Virus record (IMG/VR): IMGVR_UViG_3300019758_000015
Coordinates: 1 to 37,530 of that record
Strand: one strand, 5' to 3'
DNA length: 37,530 nucleotides
Source of the DNA: a virus
Shown in pieces: positions 16,611-24,840 of the stretch. The notes below the pieces were generated by a model that saw nothing but the letters and a program-made list of their open reading frames with translations, ran no database searches and was not told the origin of the DNA. The translations under genes were made by a program, and so were the position numbers. Position 1 is the first letter of the stretch. Every line of letters begins with the position of its first letter.

Positions 16611-16784
16611 ATGAAAAACCAAATATTAGAAGAAATAAAGCGGGTTAACGGTGCAAATACAATGCACTTATGTGATCAATTAAATATTGAATTGAGTGAG
16701 TGTATTTCATTGATTGCTGAATTAGATGAGGAGGATTTAGTTAAATTCAATACTGTATCAATGCAATGGCAATTGGAAACATAA
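16611..16784 (+). CDS. small winged-helix-like protein
   Basis: A 57-residue protein, MKNQILEEIKRVNGANTMHL CDQLNIELSECIS in two stretches, ending in LVKFNTVSMQWQLET. The pattern (helix, turn, recognition-like helix, beta hairpin) is that of a minimal winged helix such as seen in small phage regulators. It starts directly at the preceding stop codon and is the last gene of the plus-strand accessory operon. DNA binding is inference from fold pattern only. Confidence 0.5.
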   Translation: MKNQILEEIKRVNGANTMHLCDQLNIELSECISLIAELDEEDLVKFNTVSMQWQLET

Positions 16785-16938
16785 CCGTCGAACTCACTTT
16801 AAACCACCTTTAAAACATGTTTAACGATTACAGGAACGCGTTAACTTTGCTTTAACCAATAATGTATCGGTAATTAAAAATAAACGCCTTAAAATTGATT
16901 TAAGGCGCTTAATAGAATATCAACAACAAGGCACTATT
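16785..16938 (+). other. 154-base gap with a 9-bp hairpin
   Basis: No gene is visible. CGCCTTAAA (16885-16893) pairs perfectly with TTTAAGGCG (16899-16907) around a five-base loop; a U-run is lacking, so it is a weak terminator at best for the accessory operon. The remainder is AT-rich, with several TTTAAC-type repeats. Confidence 0.45.
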
Positions 16939-17112
16939 ATGAAACACAATTGGAACGAACTATTAGCAACTTGCCACCAAAAAACATTTAATGTTGCTGC
17001 AACGTTGAGCCATGAGCGCCGTCAGGCACTTCAAAAGCAGATCGGTCTTTTACATCAAAAGGGAGTTCCATGCCATGAGCTAAAGCGAGTAGAATGCCCG
17101 GCAATATCTTAG
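16939..17112 (+). CDS. 57-residue hypothetical protein (overlaps antisense ORF)
   Basis: MKHNWNELLATCHQKTFNVA and the rest of this 57-residue frame look like natural helical protein, and an AAGG stretch lies ten bases upstream of the ATG. It has three cysteines and no recognised family. It overlaps, tail to tail, a 63-residue frame on the other strand that is coupled to the TPR-like gene. Both are plausible and probably only one is real. Confidence 0.35.
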   Translation: MKHNWNELLATCHQKTFNVAATLSHERRQALQKQIGLLHQKGVPCHELKRVECPAIS

Positions 17113-17179
17113 CTTTGGGTAAACCTTGAGGAATAACAGTGAAACGGTTCTGTGAAAAAGCTTCTACCCAATCAATCAC
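16988..17179 (-). CDS. 63-residue hypothetical protein coupled to the TPR-like gene
   Basis: The frame starts with GTG overlapping the stop of the TPR-like gene (GTGA), which favours coupled translation. The sequence contains AFSQNRFTVIPQGLP and PGILLALAHGMELPF and ends in HGSTLQQH; codon choice looks ordinary for this phage. I do not recognise it. It overlaps the plus-strand frame at 16939-17112 for 125 bases, so it may be a shadow. Confidence 0.4.
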   Translation of the reverse strand: MIDWVEAFSQNRFTVIPQGLPKAKILPGILLALAHGMELPFDVKDRSAFEVPDGAHGSTLQQH

Positions 17180-18036
17180 GGGATATCTTTATTAGCCTCA
17201 GCAATTTTATTATGCTTTTCAGATAACCCATTATACTTTTTAGCGTCATCAAGCCTGCCTTCTCTTTCAGCTGCAAGCCTCATTTTGTTGTAAATAACTC
17301 CACGTTCTAAAGCAATAAAGTATTTTTGTGTCTCTTTTGGTTGATGTGAAAATTTTGAACTATTGCGTCGAGGTGACTTCTTAAGTAGCTTTTTAAATTC
17401 AATAATGGACTCTTCATATAACCCTGCTTTTTGCAGATAAAGCGGCAAACGTAAATGAGCCAATATTGGGTGCCCATTCCCTAATAATTTTTGAGCTTTT
17501 CTTAATGCGTCTACCGCAGTTTGAATATCTTCACCTTGTAATTGCGTAGCTTGTTTCATTAAATCGCTAGATTCTTGATCTTCGGCACTTTTAAAGATAA
17601 ACATACCATTACCCATATCAATAGTTTTATCTTTGTAGGTATTCGTTACAGCCACACCCTGAACATAATTACTTTGTGTTACCTCGTTACTGTCAATAGC
17701 ATTCCTTTTACTCATAACAATATTATTCTGATTGTATAGTTTTTTGTACTCAGATATTTTGTTATTTAAATCATTAAAAGCAAGCCTTGAATACCTTATA
17801 CACCCTAATGTTCTGCCTTTGCCTAAATTTCTTCCCTTGTAATAAACATGCAAATAATCATCTTTCCATGTGATCCCAATATCTAAAAAATGATATGTCT
17901 GTCCGTCAACAATTAAATACCCCTCTTCATGTTGGTATACATGTAATTCATCTATTTCACATGAACTATTGCTGATTAAAGAGTTAGTATTACTTTTTGG
18001 TTCTTTGTTATCTTTAGGTGTTTTAAATACAAACAA
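17176..18036 (-). CDS. membrane-anchored TPR-like protein, atypical start
   Basis: The frame encodes 286 residues from a TTG. Residues about 160-240 contain tetratricopeptide-like helices (AVDALRKAQKLLGNGHPILA, then LQKAGLYEESIIEFKKLL), and the C-terminus is charged and helical. The frame stays open upstream to about 18093 and there encodes a strongly hydrophobic stretch (HILLIIGAFLLVSFLLFVF), so the natural protein is probably anchored in the inner membrane and starts further upstream, at a non-ATG codon. It lies just downstream of the repressor on the same strand, so it is likely expressed in the lysogen. This is a typical moron position, and a role in host protection is inference. Confidence 0.6.
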   Translation of the reverse strand: MFVFKTPKDNKEPKSNTNSLISNSSCEIDELHVYQHEEGYLIVDGQTYHFLDIGITWKDDYLHVYYKGRNLGKGRTLGCIRYSRLAFNDLNNKISEYKKLYNQNNIVMSKRNAIDSNEVTQSNYVQGVAVTNTYKDKTIDMGNGMFIFKSAEDQESSDLMKQATQLQGEDIQTAVDALRKAQKLLGNGHPILAHLRLPLYLQKAGLYEESIIEFKKLLKKSPRRNSSKFSHQPKETQKYFIALERGVIYNKMRLAAEREGRLDDAKKYNGLSEKHNKIAEANKDIP

Positions 18037-18102
18037 AAGAAAAGAAACAAGTAAGAAAGCACCAATAATTAATAAAATATGTAATGTCCTTGCCTAATTA
18101 AA

Positions 18103-18774
18103 CTAAACAGCTCTACCTACCCAAACCACTTTACCAATAACGTGAAGAAGATCAGCATTACTGTCATCAATGGTTTCGGTTGGATAAGCTGGGTTGTCTG
18201 AAATAATATCTATTGCGCCTGTTAATCGTTTGCGTAGACGTTTAACAAATAAATCCTTTTCAATACGGATGATGTAAAGGCCATCAACAAAACGATCCAT
18301 TGGACTTTTATCAATCAATAATTCATCACCACTATGAATACTTGGCTCCATGCTGTCGCCTTTTGCCTGAATCATCACTAAATCTTTGCTTTGTAAATGA
18401 TGTGCGGTTATCCATTCTTTTTTAAATATTAAACTTTTATCACTTTCTTCAGTGAGTATTTCAGCGCCATGACCTGCTGAGGCTTTAATGTTCAATAACG
18501 GTATTTCAATGTAGGCACGAGCATTATAACTAACATTAGGTTCTGTTGCCTTGTTGTTTAGGCCGTCACCCCTGTCTCTTTTGTGGCTTTTATGACCCAT
18601 GACAACATAATCAATATCAAAACCTAAATTATATAACTTAGCCAACTTATCTGAAGGTATTGGCGTGCCTGCTTCCCATCTGCTGTATGTTTTTCTGTCT
18701 ACCTCACAATATTCGTAAATTTCTTTTTGTTTTAAATCAATACGTTCCCTTTCTTGACGTAAAAAATGAGACAT
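18103..18774 (-). CDS. CI/LexA-type prophage repressor (HTH + S24 peptidase)
   Basis: A 223-residue protein. Residues about 10-60 are an XRE-type helix-turn-helix (QKEIYEYCEVDRKTYSRWEA). Residues about 95-223 are an S24 peptidase domain with the catalytic Ser141 in GDSMEP and Lys178 in LFVKRL. An Ala100-Gly101 pair in ASAGHG is the likely self-cleavage site. The protein should therefore be inactivated by RecA during SOS, unlike the Mu c repressor. It is transcribed leftward from a promoter that overlaps the divergent early promoter; a palindromic operator there is its likely binding site. All catalytic residues are present, so the repressor looks functional. Confidence 0.9.
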   Translation of the reverse strand: MSHFLRQERERIDLKQKEIYEYCEVDRKTYSRWEAGTPIPSDKLAKLYNLGFDIDYVVMGHKSHKRDRGDGLNNKATEPNVSYNARAYIEIPLLNIKASAGHGAEILTEESDKSLIFKKEWITAHHLQSKDLVMIQAKGDSMEPSIHSGDELLIDKSPMDRFVDGLYIIRIEKDLFVKRLRKRLTGAIDIISDNPAYPTETIDDSNADLLHVIGKVVWVGRAV

Positions 18775-18790
18775 TTATGCACCACAAGTG

Positions 18791-18845
18791 TTGACTAGGG
18801 CATATTTGCCCTATATATTATTACCAACTTAAACAATTACGCCAA
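18791..18845. promoter_or_regulatory. overlapping divergent early and repressor promoters with operator
   Basis: Plus strand: TTGACT (18791-18796), 17 bases, TATATT (18814-18819) forms a near-consensus early promoter. Minus strand: TTGGCG (18845-18840), 17 bases, AATAAT (18822-18817) forms the repressor promoter; the two -10 boxes overlap. AGGGCA-TATT-TGCCCT (18797-18812) fills the early promoter spacer and covers the repressor start point, so one bound repressor dimer would block both directions. Confidence 0.78.
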
Positions 18846-18889
18846 TAATCGTTAAGTAATTATTTTTAACTAACAGAGCGAGTATACAA

Positions 18890-19168
18890 ATGTCTTACCA
18901 AAATATCCACGCAAAAATGAAAGCGCATGGGTTTGTTACCCTAGCTGCAGAAGTATTAGAAAAAAGCCCTTCGTCAGTATCTCAAGTAATCAATGGCGAC
19001 TGCATTTCACTGCCAATAGCCAAAGGCATAGCAAAAATACTGAAGTGCCACGTTTGGGAAGCATTCCCTAAAACGCCTCAGTACCAACCCAACTACAGCC
19101 TTAAAAAGGTTAACGCAAAAAAACGTGCGCTTGAAGTTGAAACCATGCGCCAACAACTTGCTAGCTAA
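18890..19168 (+). CDS. ner: Ner/Cro-like early regulator
   Basis: A 92-residue protein with a central helix-turn-helix: GFVTLAAEVLEKSPSSVSQV followed by INGDCISLPIAKGIAKILK. Size, fold pattern and place, first gene of the early operon and divergent from the repressor, match Ner of Mu, which shuts down the repressor promoter and tunes early transcription. The C-terminal 25 residues are basic. Sequence similarity to Mu Ner is only general, so the symbol reflects role by position. A LexA-independent Cro-like function is equally well described by the same evidence. Confidence 0.72.
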   Translation: MSYQNIHAKMKAHGFVTLAAEVLEKSPSSVSQVINGDCISLPIAKGIAKILKCHVWEAFPKTPQYQPNYSLKKVNAKKRALEVETMRQQLAS

Positions 19169-19177
19169 GGAATTCCC

Positions 19178-19858
19178 ATGTCTGATGTAAACAATAATGT
19201 TAACGACAAGCTTGCAATGTCACGCAGTAATGCTCTAGAGCGTTCAGCAAGACGTTTAGAAAATAAAGCTGCTGCTAACGCGTTACGCAAAGCTAAGTTT
19301 AAAGACAAAGCTTTATTACCTAAGTTTGCACATATAGACCTTGCCACGTATCACGCAGGTGTCGCCTTGCTTCGCTGTGCTTACCAGCCAAATCAAGAAT
19401 TTTTATCGCTATGTACTCACCCTTGGCATTTGCTGCTATGGACTGAAAGTCCCAATCGGGCACGTTTATTAAATGAAGCTGTTCTGTTATTAGCAGCAGA
19501 TGATGAGCCTCTTGAACTACAGTCATTAGCTCAACTGTTAAAGCAAAGTTTGCCTCAATTAACGGCTGTTTTTGAAAATGATCAACTCCCAGAGTCAGCA
19601 TGGTTAATAATTTGTCGGAAACTAATTGCTTATCCTGTATTAGGACATCCGCTTGCGCATCTTCAAGCTGAGCAGCTGTATAGGTTTCAGCTAACACAGC
19701 CGTTAAACATTGTTGCCAAGCCAATATGGTTTGCTTTAACTGTTGAACAAAAACAGGCTTTTGTTGCGTATTCATCATCATTTTCTATCTCTCGTTGGTT
19801 TAAAGAAAAGCTTCAGTGGTTGAAGCAGGTTTTAAATATTAACAAAACAATTTTTTAA
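19178..19858 (+). CDS. early hypothetical protein
   Basis: A 226-residue protein preceded by AAGGAA eight bases before the ATG, the best ribosome binding site nearby. Residues 1-50 are basic and helical (SNALERSARRLENKAAANAL), and the rest is Leu/Ala-rich and helical (LLNEAVLLLAADDEPLELQS). There are no membrane segments and no recognised family. It lies second in the early operon, where Mu-like phages carry poorly conserved regulators. A 153-residue antisense frame (19320-19781) crosses it but has no ribosome binding site and is judged a shadow. Confidence 0.6.
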   Translation: MSDVNNNVNDKLAMSRSNALERSARRLENKAAANALRKAKFKDKALLPKFAHIDLATYHAGVALLRCAYQPNQEFLSLCTHPWHLLLWTESPNRARLLNEAVLLLAADDEPLELQSLAQLLKQSLPQLTAVFENDQLPESAWLIICRKLIAYPVLGHPLAHLQAEQLYRFQLTQPLNIVAKPIWFALTVEQKQAFVAYSSSFSISRWFKEKLQWLKQVLNINKTIF

Positions 19859-19866
19859 ATTAACCA

Positions 19867-19917
19867 GTAAAAATTAATTACTTTTTACCCCTAACTTTTA
19901 CTTAACCTTTTACTTAA
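19867..19917. promoter_or_regulatory. iterated TTTTAC boxes before the transposition genes
   Basis: GTAAAAA (19867-19873) and TTTTTAC (19882-19888) form a perfect inverted repeat. TTTTTAC is then the first of three direct repeats: TTTTACCCCTAA, CTTTTACTTAA and CCTTTTACTTAA, with starts 11-12 bases apart, about one helical turn. The array fills the gap before the next gene. It could be an operator or an internal transpositional enhancer; related TTTTTACC boxes lie near 37.2 kb. Confidence 0.55.
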
Positions 19918-19960
19918 TAAAAGTGCTCATTAATGCACTTTAAAAATAAGGAATACAGTC

Positions 19961-20413
19961 ATGACAACTATGCAAAATGACTTTTTTGAATCATTAACAA
20001 ATGATGCTTTAGAGGCTGAAAATGCACCGCATTTAGATATGTCGTTAGACCTTATTGCCGTTGTTAATCAGTGCATACGTAACAGCCCGTTGTCACGTGA
20101 CCAAATAATAGATCGTATTAACTTGTGCTTGCGAGATTCAACCTTAACGGTGAGCAAAATAGCGTTTAATAAATGGTTAAGTGCAAGCCAAGCCAATGCC
20201 ATACCTGGCTGGGCTTTACCTGCTATTTGTTGGGCAGTACAAAGCGACGCACCTTTTAAAGCATTATTGCAGCCTATAGGCCGTAAAGTAGTAGATATGC
20301 GTGGAGATTACATGCGTGAGTTAACCGAAAAACGTTTAGCTGCTAGTGAGCAACTAAAAGAAAGCAAAGCATTAGAAAAACAAATGCAACGCATGATTGA
20401 AGGTAAATATTAA
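19961..20413 (+). CDS. early hypothetical protein upstream of transposition genes
   Basis: A 150-residue helical protein with a helix-turn-helix-like stretch in its centre (SRDQIIDRINLCLRDSTLTV followed by SKIAFNKWLSASQANA) and a charged coiled C-terminus (LAASEQLKESKALEKQMQRM). It starts directly after the TTTTAC iterons and its stop overlaps the next start (TAATG). Similar proteins sit just before the DUF3102-like gene and transposase in other Mu-like siphophages; the function is unknown. A DNA-binding accessory factor is a reasonable inference. Confidence 0.6.
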   Translation: MTTMQNDFFESLTNDALEAENAPHLDMSLDLIAVVNQCIRNSPLSRDQIIDRINLCLRDSTLTVSKIAFNKWLSASQANAIPGWALPAICWAVQSDAPFKALLQPIGRKVVDMRGDYMRELTEKRLAASEQLKESKALEKQMQRMIEGKY

Positions 20414-21339
20414 TGACTAAAGCATTAACCACCAATCATCCGATAACGGCTCAAATACTTGAACAAGTAAAGGGCATTAACATTACGTTGCCTGACGCTG
20501 TTGACGATAAATGGGCTGAAATTGAACAAAAAGAAATAGCCTTAGCAGTTCATATTGCGGAACTGGGTTATCGCTATATGGATTTACGTGAAGCGGTTGG
20601 CCACGGGGAGTTTTTAAAGGCTATTGAGCAACGTGGCATAGCGCAAAAAACGGTACAACGTTACATGCAAATAGCTAACTTTTTCATGGAATCAACAGAA
20701 GCAAATGCGACAGCGATGTCGCATTTGAAACCAACGCAAATTGGTATTCTTGCAAGGCTACCTGATAAAGAAAAACAGGCACTTACTCCTGAACGCATAG
20801 AAGAATATGCGCCAATGTCTACCCGTGCGCTTGAGGCTGAAGTTAAACAACTGCGTTTAAACTTTGCCGAGCAAGATAGTGTAAAGGCTGAAAACGAGCG
20901 CTTAAAGCACCAGTTAAAAGAGTCTCAACGTGATTATGCGAATAAAGTAACGCAATTAAACCATGAGCAATTAAAAAAGAAGCCTGAAACTATTTACGGT
21001 ATTCATGCTGAAGTTGCACATACCCGTGAACGTTCTATGGCTATTGCTGAGCTTTTAACAACCGTAGCGGTTGAAATTAACCAATTAGTGCAACGTTGTA
21101 CTAACTCTGAATTAGCCCCTGAATTAGGCCGTGATTGTGCCTTAGCCATTAATACCTCGCTAAGTGGCCAAATTATGCAAATGGCAAATAGTTTAACTAC
21201 CTTGCACGAAAGTCACAGTAAAACCGTATTAACCACACCTGACAATTTACCTATGTATAGCGCTATTGAAGTAAGTGAAGCATTAAGTAATGCCGAATAT
21301 GCCAAAGGCCAGTACAAAGCAACTATAGGAGCGCTATAG
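20413..21339 (+). CDS. DUF3102-like early protein
   Basis: A 308-residue protein. Residues about 30-110 carry the DUF3102 pattern, AVHIAELGYRYMDLREAVGH followed by FLKAIEQRGIAQKTVQRYMQIANFF, a helix-turn-helix-like domain also found in plasmid and phage partition or regulator proteins. A coiled coil follows (residues about 140-190), and the C-terminal 110 residues are helical. It is directly upstream of the transposase, separated by one base, so the two are co-translated. A role as accessory to transposition or replication control is inferred from position. Confidence 0.65.
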   Translation: MTKALTTNHPITAQILEQVKGINITLPDAVDDKWAEIEQKEIALAVHIAELGYRYMDLREAVGHGEFLKAIEQRGIAQKTVQRYMQIANFFMESTEANATAMSHLKPTQIGILARLPDKEKQALTPERIEEYAPMSTRALEAEVKQLRLNFAEQDSVKAENERLKHQLKESQRDYANKVTQLNHEQLKKKPETIYGIHAEVAHTRERSMAIAELLTTVAVEINQLVQRCTNSELAPELGRDCALAINTSLSGQIMQMANSLTTLHESHSKTVLTTPDNLPMYSAIEVSEALSNAEYAKGQYKATIGAL

Positions 21340-21340
21340 C

Positions 21341-23026
21341 ATGGCTCATAACGCAATTACCGAATACAAAAACTTAGCCTTAAGCACTAATGTTGTTAAC
21401 AGCTGGGAACACGCAACACAAAAACAACAAACCGTTGCTAATGCGCGTAAAACCGTTATTACCGAAGTTGAATCATTACAAGCCACATTACCGTTTTATA
21501 AAGCAGTAAAGCAGTTTAAAGAGAATATTAATTTTCAAGCGGTTAATAACACTGTGTTAATGGCTATTAAAAGCCTTAATAACAAAGTACCCAGTGCTAA
21601 CACCCTTAAAACATGGATAGCTAGCTTTGAAGAAAATGGCTTAGCAGGTTTGCTGCCAAACCATAAAGGCTCAACACGTAAAAGCTATGGTTGGGAGCAT
21701 TTAGCATTAACGCTTTACCATAAACCACAAAAACCAAGCCTGAAAAATGTAGCGTTACAATTACGAGAAGATCACGATTTTGACACAGCAACAGACCATA
21801 ACGTTTGGTATTTTTTTAGCTTATTACCTGCAGAGTTAAGTGATAAGTCTCGTTGGAGAATTGGCACTAAACTATACCGTGATGGTCAGCGTCAATATAA
21901 CCTTAGACACACTGAAAACATGCAGGTTGGTGACATTTATCAAGGTGATGGCCATACATTAGACGTGTACCTAAAGCACCCTAGTACAGGTAAATTATGG
22001 CGCGCTGAGCTAACGGTATTTCAAGACTGGAAAAGCCGCTATATTGTTGGTTGGTATTTATCAAATGCTGAAAGCTCTATTACTACAATGGCAGCACTAA
22101 GCCACGGTTTAGGTACTTATAACCATGTGCCATTAATGCTGTACATAGATAATGGTTGTGGCTTTAAAAGCAAGCTTATGAATGACGATACAGCAGGTTT
22201 TTATGCAAACTTTGGTATGGACGTTATTTTTGCTATTCCTGGTAATGCAAAAGCCAAAGGTAACGTTGAACGTTTCTTCCGAGTAATGGAAGAAGACTTA
22301 AATAAACGTTTTGACACCTACTGCGGCTCAGATATGTCACCTGATATTTCTCGTCATTTTAGCAGCACTAAAATGCATATTATGGCAAAGAAAAATATTC
22401 ATGTGCCTACTCAAGAAGAATGGATTGAAGCGTTTGAAGGTTGGTTAATTAACTACCATAACCGACCACACCCCGAATATAAAAACACAACACCTGCAGC
22501 AATGTGGGCGCAGTTAAATAATACCCCCGTACATGACATGAATTTACTGGTAAAACCGCGCTCAAAAGTAAATGTAAGAAGAGGCTCGTTAATTCATCAG
22601 GGCCGTACTTATCGCTCTACGTATTTACACCAGTTTAATGACCAAGAATTAGTTGCTGAATACGACATGCATAACGATAGCGCTATGCGTATTTTTGACA
22701 CTGACGGTACTTATTTATTAACCGTTGACTTAGCACATAAAAAAGCGGCCATACCCACAAGCCGCTTAGAGCAAGCAAGAGTTAATTCACTTAAATCGTC
22801 AGAAAAACGCTTACAAAATAAGTTAACAGAAAACCGCCTACGTCATGCGCCTATGCATACGTCGCACGTTGAGCAATTAAAAGAAATGGAGCTATTAACG
22901 ACAACAACAGAAGAAGTATTAATTGAACACAGTGAACCCGAAATTAACTTAAATGAAATGATGCAAGATGGCTTGTTTACGAGCAAAGCTGATAACGAAG
23001 ACGAATTAGATTTACTGAATATTTAA
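21341..23026 (+). CDS. A: DDE transposase (MuA-like)
   Basis: A 561-residue transposase that cuts the prophage ends and joins them to target DNA in replicative transposition. The catalytic core is intact: Asp203 in YQGDGHTLDVY, Asp270 in YIDNGCGF and Glu310 in NVERFFR. The 67-residue spacing of the two aspartates equals that of MuA (269/336). Residues about 1-160 hold the helical DNA-binding part (NTLKTWIASFEENGLAGLLP). After the rve core, residues about 400-460 form the beta-barrel domain (RRGSLIHQGRTYRSTYL). The C-terminal tail is acidic and should contact the B ATPase encoded 28 bases downstream. The protein is shorter than MuA (663 residues), as usual in siphoviral relatives. Confidence 0.96.
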   Translation: MAHNAITEYKNLALSTNVVNSWEHATQKQQTVANARKTVITEVESLQATLPFYKAVKQFKENINFQAVNNTVLMAIKSLNNKVPSANTLKTWIASFEENGLAGLLPNHKGSTRKSYGWEHLALTLYHKPQKPSLKNVALQLREDHDFDTATDHNVWYFFSLLPAELSDKSRWRIGTKLYRDGQRQYNLRHTENMQVGDIYQGDGHTLDVYLKHPSTGKLWRAELTVFQDWKSRYIVGWYLSNAESSITTMAALSHGLGTYNHVPLMLYIDNGCGFKSKLMNDDTAGFYANFGMDVIFAIPGNAKAKGNVERFFRVMEEDLNKRFDTYCGSDMSPDISRHFSSTKMHIMAKKNIHVPTQEEWIEAFEGWLINYHNRPHPEYKNTTPAAMWAQLNNTPVHDMNLLVKPRSKVNVRRGSLIHQGRTYRSTYLHQFNDQELVAEYDMHNDSAMRIFDTDGTYLLTVDLAHKKAAIPTSRLEQARVNSLKSSEKRLQNKLTENRLRHAPMHTSHVEQLKEMELLTTTTEEVLIEHSEPEINLNEMMQDGLFTSKADNEDELDLLNI

Positions 23027-23054
23027 CTCAATTAAACAAAAAGGAATACACCTA

Positions 23055-24089
23055 ATGGCTAAAGAACATATTGACTACCCAATTACATTTACTGAGTTTT
23101 ATAGTGAAAAAAATAGAGAAGATGTTCACCGTATTATTGACTGGTTAAACGAAAGCAAAAGCCGTACACAGTCACATTTAGTTAAACAAATATCTTATTC
23201 GGCAGGCTCTGTTAGTACGCTAATTAATGGCGTTCATCCTAAAGACCCTCAACCGGTTATTAATGTAATTATTCCTATTGTTGACGATGTTAGTAAGCCT
23301 GTTGCAGCAGGAGATTTTATACATACTAGCACTTACAATATTGTGCTGTCTGCGTGTAAAAAGGCGAAAGATTCAGCCCGTTTTACGGTAGTAGCTGGCT
23401 CGCCAGGTGTGGGTAAATCGTCGTCGTTACTTGAGTACGCAAAACACGATCCTAACGCTATTTATATTTGTGGTAGTGAAACCACCACTAGCAGTGTAGT
23501 GCTTGATGAATTGATGGAGTCGTTAAACATTAAATCAAGAGCCAGTAACACTAAGCATAGTCGTTTAAAGTTAATTATTAACAAGCTGCAAGGCTCTAAA
23601 CGTTTAATTATTTTAGATGAAGCAGACAAGTGCGCTAAAGATGCATGTGATCCGCTGCGTACTATTTCAGACAAAACAGGCTGTGGCGTGGTGTTAGCAG
23701 GTAATCATCAACTGCGCGATAACATTATTGTAGGGAACAATCGCTACGACTTAATAAGTGACCGTGTGGTGTTTTGGCCTGAAGCCATAAACCATATCAC
23801 GCTTGAAGATTGTAGCTTGTTAATGCGTCCTTATTTTACTGAACAAATGCTAGGTGATGACTTTGATGTACTGGTGAAGTATGCCTACGAACTCACTAAA
23901 GGCAGTGCCCGTAAGTTAGTTGATTCACTTATCCCTAATGCTCTTGATGTGTATAAAAACCAAATTCAACGTAATGCGGACGCAGCGCTTACATGCAATT
24001 GGTTAAGAAACATAGGTAAGCAATTAATGGGCATTCAAAACCCACCGCCATTGCCGCACAAGCCTAGTGCTATAGCCGTGCCAGCGTAA
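23055..24089 (+). CDS. B: transposition target-selection ATPase (MuB-like)
   Basis: A 344-residue AAA+ ATPase. Residues about 20-60 are an N-terminal helix-turn-helix (SHLVKQISYSAGSVSTLING) as in MuB. Walker A is GSPGVGKS (115-122) and Walker B RLIILDEAD (183-191); the sensor-type segment VVLAGNHQLRD follows. MuB forms ATP-dependent filaments on target DNA, stimulates the transposase and gives target immunity. The gene has an AAGGA ribosome binding site and follows A closely. A Pro-rich tail ends the protein. Confidence 0.95.
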   Translation: MAKEHIDYPITFTEFYSEKNREDVHRIIDWLNESKSRTQSHLVKQISYSAGSVSTLINGVHPKDPQPVINVIIPIVDDVSKPVAAGDFIHTSTYNIVLSACKKAKDSARFTVVAGSPGVGKSSSLLEYAKHDPNAIYICGSETTTSSVVLDELMESLNIKSRASNTKHSRLKLIINKLQGSKRLIILDEADKCAKDACDPLRTISDKTGCGVVLAGNHQLRDNIIVGNNRYDLISDRVVFWPEAINHITLEDCSLLMRPYFTEQMLGDDFDVLVKYAYELTKGSARKLVDSLIPNALDVYKNQIQRNADAALTCNWLRNIGKQLMGIQNPPPLPHKPSAIAVPA

Positions 24090-24135
24090 TTAATTTTTAA
24101 CTCTATTTTAACTAGTAACAACTAAAAAGGTAAAC

Positions 24136-24840
24136 ATGATGACAGAAACAAATAAAAACGAAATGAATGCACCAAAAGGCTTTGTTTTTAATGCCCAAGG
24201 TGACTTGATTCGGATCAGCAATTTAACACCATTACAGCAAGAAGAAGACGCGTTATGTAAAAGCTTATTTCCTATGGCGAAAGACCTTAATGAGCAAATG
24301 GCTAAATTTAAGTATCAGTCTATGAATATGGTTGATCAAGTGATTGAGCGATGCGTAAAAGAGCACAATATTATTAAGCTGAAAAAAATTAAAGGTACCG
24401 TTACTTTCCTTAGCATTAACGGGTTATTTAAAGTTGTACGCAGCATTGATGATCGCATTGAAATTAACAGTAACATTGAAGCAGCTAGACAGTTATTTGA
24501 CCAATACCGTGATGTGATTAAACGCGATGCTAGTGGTGATGCTCAGCAATGGATAAATACAAGCTTTGAAACGAAGAACGGCAAGATGAGTACGGGCAAG
24601 TTAATTGAAATTATGAATAAGGAAATAGATCACCCTATTTATCGTAAAGGCGTAGAAGCATTACGTAAGTCGTTATTTGTAGCAGGTACTAAAGCCTATT
24701 TACGCTTTTATTATAGAGACGCTTCAGATGATGAATGGTGCTCTTTGCCTTTACAATTTTCAAGTATTGACGCTATTAACCCAGAAGAAGATCACGTTGA
24801 TGAAGAGCAAGAAAAAGAAGTTGCACAAGCGTCAGCGTAG
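24136..24840 (+). CDS. DUF3164 protein
   Basis: A 234-residue protein with the DUF3164 signature: KGFVFNAQGDLIRISNLTPL at the start, then an all-helical middle and the conserved LRFYYRDASDDEWCSLPLQF near the end. DUF3164 proteins follow B in many Mu-like phages; their function is unknown, and replication or modification of host processes has been suggested only from position. An AAAGG ribosome binding site precedes the double ATG. The acidic tail (EEDHVDEEQEKEV) is low complexity. A small overlapping frame beyond its end was rejected. Confidence 0.86.
   Translation: MMTETNKNEMNAPKGFVFNAQGDLIRISNLTPLQQEEDALCKSLFPMAKDLNEQMAKFKYQSMNMVDQVIERCVKEHNIIKLKKIKGTVTFLSINGLFKVVRSIDDRIEINSNIEAARQLFDQYRDVIKRDASGDAQQWINTSFETKNGKMSTGKLIEIMNKEIDHPIYRKGVEALRKSLFVAGTKAYLRFYYRDASDDEWCSLPLQFSSIDAINPEEDHVDEEQEKEVAQASA

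Noticed and set aside
19320-19781. 153-residue minus-strand ORF with protein-like sequence
   Set aside because: It lies wholly inside the 226-residue plus gene, which has a good ribosome binding site and fits the early operon; the minus frame has no ribosome site or neighbouring minus gene.
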